Of a DNA stretch of 32,086 bases, positions 24,643-32,086 are shown piece after piece. Under the pieces are notes generated by a model. That model was not told the origin of the DNA, did no database searches, and saw only the letters and a program-made list of their open reading frames with translations. The position numbers and the translations under genes are program-made. This DNA comes from an uncultured Bacteroidales bacterium. GTDB taxonomy: Bacteria > Bacteroidota > Bacteroidia > Bacteroidales > Paludibacteraceae. The stretch spans positions 1-32,086 of the forward strand of contig CASFUX010000180.1 in NCBI GenBank assembly GCA_949297975.1. Direction: 5' to 3'. How positions within the stretch are numbered: position 1 is the stretch's first letter; every line of letters begins with the position of its first letter.

Positions 24643-26016
24643 ATGGAAAGAAAAATCTTTACCCGCCTGTTGGCAACCGGAGCTTTGATGGCCGGATTGC
24701 CTTTTGTAAGTTATGCGCAAAGCCCCAACCCGCCCGAAACAACGTTGGAAGCTCCCACTCATGCGCAGGAAGAGGTACTCGCCCTCTATAGCGACACCTA
24801 CACGGTAGCCGAAGGCATGCCCACCTTGGTCGGCACAGAGTTCAGTGAAGTCAAGATAGGAGATAACAATGTGTGGCATGTGAAAATCGGCTCGGGCAGC
24901 GGCCCCTGTTATCTGGAATTTACCGAACCGTTGGACCTGTCGGACTACAACACCTTTTTTATCGATGTGTATGCAGTGGAACAGAATGCGTTTAATTTCC
25001 GCATCCGCTTGAATGGAGCCAGCAACCCCAATCAGTTGCAGCTGCAAGTGAAAACCGGCTGGAATCGTTTGGAATTCGACTTGAACGACTTTAACCTGCT
25101 GAATGTAGTGCCCGACCTTACCGCTGTGTCCCGCATCAACTTCGTGGGTGAAGGCGCACGCACCATCTATATAGATAATGTATATGCGTGCAAAGCTCTC
25201 CACAGCGACATGGCATTCGCTCCTGCACAGGCTGCCCCTGCTCCCACTCAGAAAGAAAGCGATGTGTTGGCCATCTTCTCGGATGCGTTTGAAAATGAAG
25301 TAGGGCTGACATTCAACAAAGGCATTCAGGCAGACAAAAGCATGGTCAAAGGCTTCCGTTTCGGTGGTGATGCCATTGACAAGATGCTATTTGTGAAAAA
25401 TGGCAAAGGAGGATATGGTGGTGTGGATTTCAATTCCGCCATGGATGTGACCGCATACGACTCCATCCATTTTGATATATTCCCAGTGAACACGAAGTTT
25501 GACAAACTCCAATTGAAGATAGGCAATGTGAGCACGGCAGGCAAGATAGCCACTGCATCGGTGGAAAATGCCTGGAATCCGGTGGATGTGAGCATAGACG
25601 ATTATCTGAATTCGTTGAAAGCTGATGCCACGGCTCCCGATCTGACTAACTTGCAGGAACAGGCTTTCTGGTTCTGTCAGTTCCAATCAGGAGGCGAACG
25701 CACTTTCTTCGTGGACAATATTTATTTCTACAAAACCCGCCTGGCAGAAGACCCCGGCGAAGGTACGGGCATTGAAGACTTGTCGCCTCAAGACTTGGTT
25801 TCAGTAAGCGCACAAGGCAACACGATAACGCTCTCCTCGGACATGTCGATGGTCTCCGTGCAGGTGTACACCTTGGCTGGCCGACAGGTGATGACGTTAC
25901 AAGGTCTCGGACACTCGGCGGTGGTGAACCTTGAAGCCGAGCAAGCGGGTCTCTACCTCTTCCAAGTAACGCTAAACAATGGCGAAACCATAACGAAGAA
26001 AATCCTCAGCATGTAG
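24643..26016 (+). CDS. T9SS-exported protein with two binding-like modules, no catalytic domain
   Basis: 457 residues from the ATG at 24643; the reading frame is open upstream but crosses the promoter. A signal peptide (cleavage near SYA-QS, about 25) is followed by two related beta-sandwich modules (about 44-190 and 205-365). Each has a strand like YNTFFIDVYAV or YDSIHFDIFPV, a GWNRLEFDLNDF or AWNPVDVSIDDY block and an ending TIYIDNVYA or FFVDNIYFY. The pattern recalls galactose-binding-like accessory modules of Bacteroidetes beta-glucanases; this is recognition from memory. The C-terminal about 80 residues (VQVYTLAGRQVMTLQ...GLYLFQVTL...TKKIL) are a T9SS sorting domain. No hydrolase motif is seen, so a glycan-binding surface or secreted role is inferred. 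It is the first gene of the operon. Confidence 0.85.
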   Translation: MERKIFTRLLATGALMAGLPFVSYAQSPNPPETTLEAPTHAQEEVLALYSDTYTVAEGMPTLVGTEFSEVKIGDNNVWHVKIGSGSGPCYLEFTEPLDLSDYNTFFIDVYAVEQNAFNFRIRLNGASNPNQLQLQVKTGWNRLEFDLNDFNLLNVVPDLTAVSRINFVGEGARTIYIDNVYACKALHSDMAFAPAQAAPAPTQKESDVLAIFSDAFENEVGLTFNKGIQADKSMVKGFRFGGDAIDKMLFVKNGKGGYGGVDFNSAMDVTAYDSIHFDIFPVNTKFDKLQLKIGNVSTAGKIATASVENAWNPVDVSIDDYLNSLKADATAPDLTNLQEQAFWFCQFQSGGERTFFVDNIYFYKTRLAEDPGEGTGIEDLSPQDLVSVSAQGNTITLSSDMSMVSVQVYTLAGRQVMTLQGLGHSAVVNLEAEQAGLYLFQVTLNNGETITKKILSM

Positions 26017-26052
26017 AATTTTGATAATACAAACACTAAAAACAAACCCATC

Positions 26053-26922
26053 ATGAGAACAAGAACTTTTACTCAGATTGCTTTAGCAAGCGCATTCGTA
26101 TTCGGAATGCAAGTGACCAACGCACAAGATGCGGCTACTTTGCCGACCAGTGCCGCACCAACACCCACCCAAGCGGCAGAAGACGTGCTTCCTATTTTTA
26201 CTGACCATTATCCTAATGCCGTAGGAGTTACTTTCCAAGAGGCTACTGGTGGCGAAAATTGCGTGAAGTCGATTGTCAACTTTACCGAAGGGGATGAAAT
26301 GCTTTCCGTCACCGACTTGAACGGAGGTGCTGGAGGACTGGACTTCAATAGTGCCGTAGATGTAACGGAATACGACTCGTTGCATTTTGATGTGTATTTG
26401 CTGAAAAATGCCATCGAAAACATCCAAATCCTGTTTGACAGCGTGTGGAGCAGCACAATCCCCGGGATAACGGCTTCGAATGTGGACGCTTGGAACTCGA
26501 TAGATTTATGTTTGGATGATTACATGGCGAAAGTTACGCCGAATGAAACCCATCCTAAATTGGACAATTTGCAGACAAGAGCGTTCTGGTTCCGCAGAGA
26601 TGGAGGCGGTGTAAGGAGCTTCTTTGTAGATAACATCTATTTCTACAAAGCCCACGTGGATGAACCGGGTTCCGGCATCAACACCCTTGCCGCCCAAGAC
26701 TTAATTTCGGTAAGCACGCAGGGCCATGTGGTTACGCTCTCCTCGGACGTAACGATGACCGCCGTACAGGTGTACACCTTGGCAGGCCAGCACGTGATGA
26801 CATTACAAGGCCTCGGATACTCGGCGGTGGTGAACCTTGAAGCCGAACAAGCGGGTCTCTACCTCTTCCATGTAACGCTGGAGAATGGCGAAACCGTAAC
26901 GAAGAAAATCCTTAACATGTAA
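26053..26922 (+). CDS. T9SS-exported protein with one binding-like module
   Basis: A 289-residue paralogue of the preceding protein with a single module. The signal peptide is cleaved near TNA-QD (24). The module (about 40-205) has GGLDFNSAVDVTEYDSLHFDVYLL, AWNSIDLCLDDY and FFVDNIYFYK, closest to module 2 of the upstream gene. The C-terminal T9SS sorting domain (about 215-289) is almost the same as in the upstream gene (TLAG, LGYSAVVNLEAEQAGLYLF, TKKILNM), while the rest has diverged more. It lacks catalytic motifs. It starts 36 bp after the previous stop codon with no promoter between them. Confidence 0.85.
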   Translation: MRTRTFTQIALASAFVFGMQVTNAQDAATLPTSAAPTPTQAAEDVLPIFTDHYPNAVGVTFQEATGGENCVKSIVNFTEGDEMLSVTDLNGGAGGLDFNSAVDVTEYDSLHFDVYLLKNAIENIQILFDSVWSSTIPGITASNVDAWNSIDLCLDDYMAKVTPNETHPKLDNLQTRAFWFRRDGGGVRSFFVDNIYFYKAHVDEPGSGINTLAAQDLISVSTQGHVVTLSSDVTMTAVQVYTLAGQHVMTLQGLGYSAVVNLEAEQAGLYLFHVTLENGETVTKKILNM

Positions 26923-26934
26923 CCACCATAAAGT

Positions 26935-29900
26935 ATGAAAAGACTGACGAAGCTATTCGCCGCCTTGTTCCTTTTGGCCGGGGCAACGGGAGCATACGCC
27001 CAAATGCCCGACCCGCCTGCGGAGTTCCTTGCCGCACCGACAGAACCCGCCACCGATGTGCTTGCCTTGCACAGCAGTCATTACGGTGTGACCGATGGGG
27101 TGAAGGACATCCTCGACAACTCCGCCACCAAGGTGGGCAGCATCCAGGACGTGGACGGCAGGCAGATGATTTACATTGAGAATGCATTGAACGGCTGGGC
27201 GCACATCAACTTCCGCCAAGCGGTCGATATCAGTGCCTATGCCACCCTGCACATCGATGTATATGTGGTGAAAGGGGCATTTACATGCAAAATGCAACTG
27301 GGTGTGGGTTCATCCTCGGTAGTGATGACTCCAAACTTGGAAGAAGGTTGGAACCGTTTGACACTCAATTTGAATGATTTTGTTACGAGTGCCAAGCCTG
27401 CCGATCTTTCTCAGTTGAAAGAAGTTGCCCTCATTAATAATGGGGGGAATGCCCGCACCATTTATGTGGACAATATCTACGTGTCGGGCAAGGCTGGCGA
27501 CACCCCGCTCGACCCGGAGATGCCCGCCGAGATGGCACCCAGCCCCACGCACGATGCTGCCAAGGTGAAGTCCATCTTCAGCGACACCTACACAAGCTAC
27601 GCCGAAGTAACCCAGCTGACGGGCACAGGTACGATGAAAATCTTCAACGTGTCGGCCCAGCAGAAAATCATGAAGATAGAAGGCGGGCTGAACCATTGGG
27701 CCAACCTGAACTTCAATCCCTCGGACTTCAGCGACCGCAGCCATCTGCACCTCGACATCTACATAGTGCGCGAGACGGGCACCACGACCTTGAAATTCCG
27801 CTTTGACGAAACATCGGGCGGCAACGAGGTGAAATTGCCGCTCGAACCGGGCTGGAACTACTTGGATATCCCGCTGGCTGACTTCAATGCCAACTTGGTT
27901 GCCGCTACGCAATTCCGCATCATCAATAACAGCGGTTCGGCCATCAACGTGTTTATCGACAACTTATATATGTACGGCGACGATGCCACGAGCGTGAACC
28001 CCGACGACCCGACTGCACCGGCAACGCCTGCACCGCTCCCGGCTCTCCCGGCCGAGGATGTGATATCGCTCTTCAGCGATGCGTATGAACCGGCGGCCAC
28101 CTTGTCGCACGACAACCCAGGCAGTCCCGCCAGCCAAATGGAGACGGTGGCGATAGCCGAGGGAGATGACGTGTTGCGCTTCACCAGTTTGAACTGGACG
28201 TTGCTCGGTATCAATCCTGTGACGGACGTGTCGGACATGGAATGGCTGCACTTCGATGTGTACGCCATCAACACGCCGAAGTTGAAACTCAGTCTCAGCG
28301 ACACGAACGGCAACGAGGCCGGTGCGTTCGGTGCACAGGACTTCCTGCAACTGGAGGCCGGATGGAACTCCATTGACCTGCCCATGTCGCTGTTCCAAGG
28401 AGCGGATTTGACGAGCATCAATCTGATGAAGTTGTGGAGCCACTCCGGCTTTGCCATAAGCAAGTTGTATTTCGACAATATCTTCTTCTACCGGGGCAAT
28501 CCCGGCGGCGAAGTCGTAACGTATGAAATAGAACCGGCTCCCGAACCCATCATGCCGCATACCACCTCGTCGCGTCTGCCGGAATACGTGGTGAAGTCGC
28601 TGTACGGGGAAAAATACACGGCCTTGACCGAGCTGACCGAAAACGCGGTGAGCGAGGGCGCGACCTTGACGTTCCCCAACATCGAGCAGGGCGACGGGGT
28701 AATCAAGATGACCGGCTTGGGCGAAGTATCGCTCAAGACAGCCGCCGTGAACTTGAGCGATATGGAATACATCCACTTCAACCTCTACCGCAAAGGCGCG
28801 GAAGGCACGGTGGAAATCGGTTTCCGCTCCGAAGGCATGAACGAGGACTTCTATCCTGCTACACAAGCGGAACTGCAAAGCGATGCGTGGAGCTACGTGA
28901 ACATCCCCGTGGCCGAACTGACGGCAGGCGGCGTGGATGCCGCGAAACTGACGGGCATCACCTTCCGAGGTGCGGGCGACCTGTATGCCGACAACATCTA
29001 CGCCACGAGCGGGGAATACTACCTCGGCTTGGGCGAAGAAGGCAAAGTAAGCATCGACTGGGCCGAAGCATCGAAAGACGACGAACTGCCCGACCGCAGC
29101 CAAACCTTGATTGGGCTGAACCTGGCCAGTGCCTGCGGCGGCTCTGTACACGGCAAGGTAAACACGAACTACTTCTACCCCGACCGCAAAGACTTGTACT
29201 ACTTCAAGTCGCAAGGCGCACGCCTCTTCCGCTTCCCCTTCCGTTGGGAACGGGTGCAGCACGAACTGAACGGCGACCTCGACCTAGCGCAGGACGTGGA
29301 CAGCATGAAACTGACCATTGCCGAAGCCGAACGCCTCGGCATGTGGGTGATGCCCGACATGCACAACTACTGCCGCTACACCGTGGCCGACGGCACGCAG
29401 CACCTCTTCGGCGAGTCGGACGTGCTGACCAAGGAAGCCTTTGCTGATGTGTGGCGCAAGCTGGCCACGGAGTTCAAGGACTTCACGAACATCTGGGGCT
29501 ACGACATCATGAACGAACCTTACGGCATGGACTATGCCGACTGGAAGGAATACGCCCAGGCGGCCATCGATGCCATCCGCGAGGTGGATACCGAAACGCC
29601 CATCGTGATAGAAGGATGTCAATACGCCTCGGCCTCCAACTGGCCCACGCTGAGCGATGACTTGAAAGACCTGGCCGACCCCTCGGACAAGCTCGTGTTC
29701 TCGGCGCACTGCTACTTCGACAACCAGTCGTCCGGCCTGTACGACGGCACGTATGATGAGGAGGTGACCAATGCGCAAGTGCATATCAACCGCTTGAGCA
29801 AATGGGTGGACTGGCTGAAGGAAAACAACAAGCAAGGCATCCTCGGCGAGTTCGGCGTGCCCCGCGACGATGCCCGTTGGCTGATGATGCTTGATGAAGT

Positions 29901-30324
29901 GTGTGCTTATCTGAAAGAAAACGGCGTATCGGGCACCTACTGGGTAGGCGGCAACGGCTATGCCAACGACGAAGTGAGCATCCAGCCGGTGGAAGACTAT
30001 ACCGTGGAACGTGCCCAGATACGGGTGCTGCGCCAATACTTCGGCGAAGACGAGGATGGCAACGGCATCGCCCCGGTAACGGATAACCGCACGGCAAGCC
30101 TGCACGTGTACCCCAACCCGGCCACCACGCAGGTGAACATCGACGCGCCCGTGGCCATGCAGACGGTGCGGGTGTTCACGTCCACCGGCAGCGAGGTGAA
30201 GGCCGTGACGGTGAACGGCACGCACGCCGACCTCGACCTGAGCGACCTGTCCGAAGGCCTGTACTTCATCTCGGCGGAAACGCATGACGGGAAACACTCA
30301 ATAGGTAAAATCATAAAACAATAA
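26935..30324 (+). CDS. multimodular T9SS-exported GH5 glycoside hydrolase
   Basis: A 1129-residue secreted enzyme, probably an endo-beta-glucanase or mannanase of clan GH-A. A signal peptide (cleavage near AYA-QM, 22) is followed by four related binding-like modules of about 160 residues (about 40-183, 195-345, 362-522 and 545-705). These end in VDNIYVSG, IDNLYMYG, FDNIFFYRG and ADNIYATSG. The GH5 barrel (about 720-1040) shows RFPFRWERVQ, the acid/base Glu861 in IMNEPYG, SAHCYF and the nucleophile Glu972 in ILGEFGVP. A canonical T9SS type A sorting domain (LHVYPNPATTQVNI to GKIIKQ) ends the protein. It starts 12 bp after the upstream gene. The exact GH5 subfamily and substrate cannot be read from sequence alone. 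Confidence 0.93.
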   Translation: MKRLTKLFAALFLLAGATGAYAQMPDPPAEFLAAPTEPATDVLALHSSHYGVTDGVKDILDNSATKVGSIQDVDGRQMIYIENALNGWAHINFRQAVDISAYATLHIDVYVVKGAFTCKMQLGVGSSSVVMTPNLEEGWNRLTLNLNDFVTSAKPADLSQLKEVALINNGGNARTIYVDNIYVSGKAGDTPLDPEMPAEMAPSPTHDAAKVKSIFSDTYTSYAEVTQLTGTGTMKIFNVSAQQKIMKIEGGLNHWANLNFNPSDFSDRSHLHLDIYIVRETGTTTLKFRFDETSGGNEVKLPLEPGWNYLDIPLADFNANLVAATQFRIINNSGSAINVFIDNLYMYGDDATSVNPDDPTAPATPAPLPALPAEDVISLFSDAYEPAATLSHDNPGSPASQMETVAIAEGDDVLRFTSLNWTLLGINPVTDVSDMEWLHFDVYAINTPKLKLSLSDTNGNEAGAFGAQDFLQLEAGWNSIDLPMSLFQGADLTSINLMKLWSHSGFAISKLYFDNIFFYRGNPGGEVVTYEIEPAPEPIMPHTTSSRLPEYVVKSLYGEKYTALTELTENAVSEGATLTFPNIEQGDGVIKMTGLGEVSLKTAAVNLSDMEYIHFNLYRKGAEGTVEIGFRSEGMNEDFYPATQAELQSDAWSYVNIPVAELTAGGVDAAKLTGITFRGAGDLYADNIYATSGEYYLGLGEEGKVSIDWAEASKDDELPDRSQTLIGLNLASACGGSVHGKVNTNYFYPDRKDLYYFKSQGARLFRFPFRWERVQHELNGDLDLAQDVDSMKLTIAEAERLGMWVMPDMHNYCRYTVADGTQHLFGESDVLTKEAFADVWRKLATEFKDFTNIWGYDIMNEPYGMDYADWKEYAQAAIDAIREVDTETPIVIEGCQYASASNWPTLSDDLKDLADPSDKLVFSAHCYFDNQSSGLYDGTYDEEVTNAQVHINRLSKWVDWLKENNKQGILGEFGVPRDDARWLMMLDEVCAYLKENGVSGTYWVGGNGYANDEVSIQPVEDYTVERAQIRVLRQYFGEDEDGNGIAPVTDNRTASLHVYPNPATTQVNIDAPVAMQTVRVFTSTGSEVKAVTVNGTHADLDLSDLSEGLYFISAETHDGKHSIGKIIKQ

Positions 30325-30341
30325 CCGACATGCGGCATCCA

Positions 30342-31367
30342 ATGAAGAAGATAGCATTTTATATGATGGCCTGCCTGCTGCCGATGCTCGCGTCGTGCGG
30401 CAAGGGCACGCAGGAACAGGCGGGGACGGCAGCCCCGCTACCCGCACTGCAAGTGTCGGGCAACGTGTTCACCGATGCCGGGGGCGACACGGTACGCCTG
30501 CGGGGCGTGAGCTTCTCCGACCCCGACAAGCTGGAGCGCGAGGGGCAGTGGAACCTGCGCTACTTCGAGGAAGCCCGCCGCTGGGGCTGCAACGTGGTGC
30601 GCCTGCCGGTGCATACGTACACCTGGCGTTACCGGGGCGAGGACGATTACCTCTCCCTGCTTGACCAGGGCGTGGCGTGGGCGGCACAGACGGGCATGTA
30701 CGTCATCATCGACTGGCACGCCATCGGCAACCTGCCGGGCGATGCGTGGCCGGGCTTCAACTACATGACCAACTGGAAAGAGACCGTCAACTTCTGGCAG
30801 ACCATCGCCGGCCACTTCAAGGGCAACCCCACGGTGGCTTGCTACGAACTGTTCAACGAACCGACCGACTGCGGCGCACCGCTGAGCTGGACGGCATGGC
30901 GGCCCTTGATGGAACAGCTCATCGACAGCACCAACGCGGTGGACGATGGCAAAATCTACCTCGTGGCGGGCATGAACTGGGCCTACGAGCTGGACAGCGT
31001 GCTGGCCGACCCCGTGAAGCGTCCCAACGTGGCCTACGTCACCCACCCCTACCCCCAGAAGCGCGAGCAGCCTTGGGAGCCGAAGTGGGAAGCCGACTTC
31101 GGCCACGTGGCGGACACCTACCCGGTGGTGGCCACGGAGCTTGGCTTCGTCATCAAGGGCGAGCGCGGCGAGCACGTCCCCGTGGTGGGCGACGAGACCT
31201 ACGGGCAGGCCATCATGGACTACTTTGCCCGCAGGGGCATCTCGTACACCGTGTGGTGCTTCGACCCCAGCTGGTCGCCCGCCCTGCTGGACGACTTCGA
31301 CTTCACCCCGCAACCCCGCCAGGGCGTGTTCTTCAAGAACGCCTTGCAGCGGGAAGCTAAGAGCTAA
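30342..31367 (+). CDS. GH5-family glycoside hydrolase lipoprotein
   Basis: 341 residues from the ATG at 30342; an in-frame ATG at 30330 adds four residues before a normal signal peptide. The lipobox MLASC gives Cys19, so the enzyme is membrane-anchored, unlike its T9SS-secreted neighbour. The barrel shows RLRGVSFSD near the start, VVRLPVHTYTWR, VIIDWHAIG, the acid/base Glu173 in YELFNEPTD, YVTHPYPQ and the nucleophile Glu266 in ATELGFV. It probably cleaves shorter glucans released by the large GH5 enzyme. It begins only 17 bp after the upstream stop codon. The C-terminal AKS and stop are formed by a GCTAAGAGCTAATAGTTAG repeat. Confidence 0.92.
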   Translation: MKKIAFYMMACLLPMLASCGKGTQEQAGTAAPLPALQVSGNVFTDAGGDTVRLRGVSFSDPDKLEREGQWNLRYFEEARRWGCNVVRLPVHTYTWRYRGEDDYLSLLDQGVAWAAQTGMYVIIDWHAIGNLPGDAWPGFNYMTNWKETVNFWQTIAGHFKGNPTVACYELFNEPTDCGAPLSWTAWRPLMEQLIDSTNAVDDGKIYLVAGMNWAYELDSVLADPVKRPNVAYVTHPYPQKREQPWEPKWEADFGHVADTYPVVATELGFVIKGERGEHVPVVGDETYGQAIMDYFARRGISYTVWCFDPSWSPALLDDFDFTPQPRQGVFFKNALQREAKS

Positions 31368-31543
31368 TAGTTAGTAGCTAAGAGCTAATAGTTAATAGTG
31401 AGCAAACCAAGGCCAACGGCCTTGTGACATTCAGCGTGGGGCAACGCCCTACGCCAGGAGCGGACAACGGACAGGGCAACGCCCTACGCCCAAAACTCCC
31501 CAAACAATAAACACCTATTTTAACCAATAAAAAACAAACAACA
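31360..31543. repeat. GCTAAGAGCTAATAG repeat plus double-hairpin element
   Basis: A GCTAAGAGCTAATAGTTAGTA tandem tract (31358-31399) includes the end of the GH5 lipoprotein gene. A 47-bp double-hairpin element at 31407-31453 closely matches 2073-2119. A third AGGGC-AAC-GCCCT hairpin follows (31472-31486). The tract ends in an AT-rich leader for the next gene, where I see no clear TAnnTTTG box. Confidence 0.8.
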
Positions 31544-32086
31544 ATGAAGAAACAATTTCTCAGCCTTGCAACCGCTTGCCTGCTGGTTGCAGCCTCCGCT
31601 TCCGCCCAGGTGGAAGCCGATTTGACCATCAAGCATGGTACTGTAGCACCCACCATTGATGGCGACCCCAGTGATGCCGTGTGGGCCTTGATCGACCCCG
31701 TGCCCGTGGAAAAGCAGTTCACCGCCGACCCCGAAGCCAGCGTAACCGCCTTCTTCAAGATGTTCTACACCGATGAATACCTCTACCTGCTGGTGGACGT
31801 GACCGACGACGTGCATTATCCCGTGTGGAAAAACCCGGACGATGCGAAGAACAACTACCTCTATGACAAGGTGGAAGTGTACTTCGACGTGAACGACAAC
31901 CTGAAGGACGGCGGCAGCCCCGCCCACAACGGTGCAAACAATCCGCCCATCAACCCGGGTCACGCCCAACTGGCCTTCGACTTCGACGATGAAGCGCAGT
32001 ACGGCTCAGGTGCCGTCATCCCTTCGGATGTGGTGTACAACTTCCTGAGCGACCAGGTATTCGTAGCCTACAACTACAAGGCCGGC
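31544..32086 (+). CDS. CBM9-like exported protein, 3' end outside window
   Basis: An open frame of 181 codons from the ATG at 31544 to the window edge; incomplete. The signal peptide MKKQFLSLATACLLVAASASA is cleaved near residue 22. The mature part starts with VAPTIDGDPSDAVWALIDP, then DEYLYLLVDVTDD and YDKVEVYFDVND, the hallmark strands of the CBM9/DOMON-like sugar-binding fold found at chain ends of xylanases and related Bacteroidetes proteins. It probably binds glycan. Any catalytic or T9SS domain would lie beyond the window. Its neighbours point to the same polysaccharide system. Confidence 0.85.
   Translation, partial: MKKQFLSLATACLLVAASASAQVEADLTIKHGTVAPTIDGDPSDAVWALIDPVPVEKQFTADPEASVTAFFKMFYTDEYLYLLVDVTDDVHYPVWKNPDDAKNNYLYDKVEVYFDVNDNLKDGGSPAHNGANNPPINPGHAQLAFDFDDEAQYGSGAVIPSDVVYNFLSDQVFVAYNYKAG

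Overview
The window looks like chromosomal DNA from a GC-rich member of the Bacteroidales. Most genes lack a Shine-Dalgarno sequence. Many are preceded by the Bacteroidetes sigma-ABfr promoter pattern TTG/TTTG - 19 or 20 bp - TAnnTTTG. Several proteins end in type IX secretion (T9SS) sorting domains, and DAHP synthase is fused to chorismate mutase. No tRNA, rRNA, CRISPR array, transposase or phage gene was recognised.

Layout. (1) 1-3753: rdgB (-), then a rightward set of a DUF3316-like exported protein, an S41-peptidase lipoprotein and a SpoU-type RNA methyltransferase. (2) 3824-7145: the leftward acetate operon pta - 3-hydroxyacyl-CoA dehydrogenase homologue - ackA. (3) 7361-9256: a leftward TonB-dependent receptor. 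(4) 9968-12560: a rightward sensor histidine kinase and a MATE exporter. (5) 12844-19741: leftward housekeeping genes gcvP, deoC, a MazG-like gene, psd and PPi-dependent phosphofructokinase. (6) 19989-24217: ridA, then the aromatic amino acid operon pheA - aminotransferase - aroF/chorismate mutase, all leftward. (7) 24643-32086: a rightward polysaccharide-degradation operon. It has two non-catalytic T9SS-exported proteins with beta-sandwich binding-like modules, a 1129-residue GH5 enzyme with four such modules, a GH5 lipoprotein, and a CBM9-like protein that runs off the window.

Most notable find. The pheA operon leader (about 24181 to 23956, minus strand) has every part of a ribosome-mediated transcription attenuator. 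These are a consensus promoter, a 16-codon leader peptide MTRFYAYFYFYFYFDR (10 of 16 residues Phe or Tyr), a 9-nt segment abutting its stop codon, and a 12-bp terminator hairpin whose 5' arm pairs perfectly with that segment. The alternating Phe/Tyr codons suggest joint sensing of both amino acids, which fits an operon encoding the shared DAHP synthase/chorismate mutase step.

The second theme is intergenic repeats. There are two nested palindromes, each with four 21-bp units, in divergent gaps; an inverted array of tiny hairpins with a CGAGATTA spacer around the ridA promoter; a dispersed 47-bp double-hairpin element; and several families of short tandem repeats that begin inside the last codons of genes and supply their stop codons.
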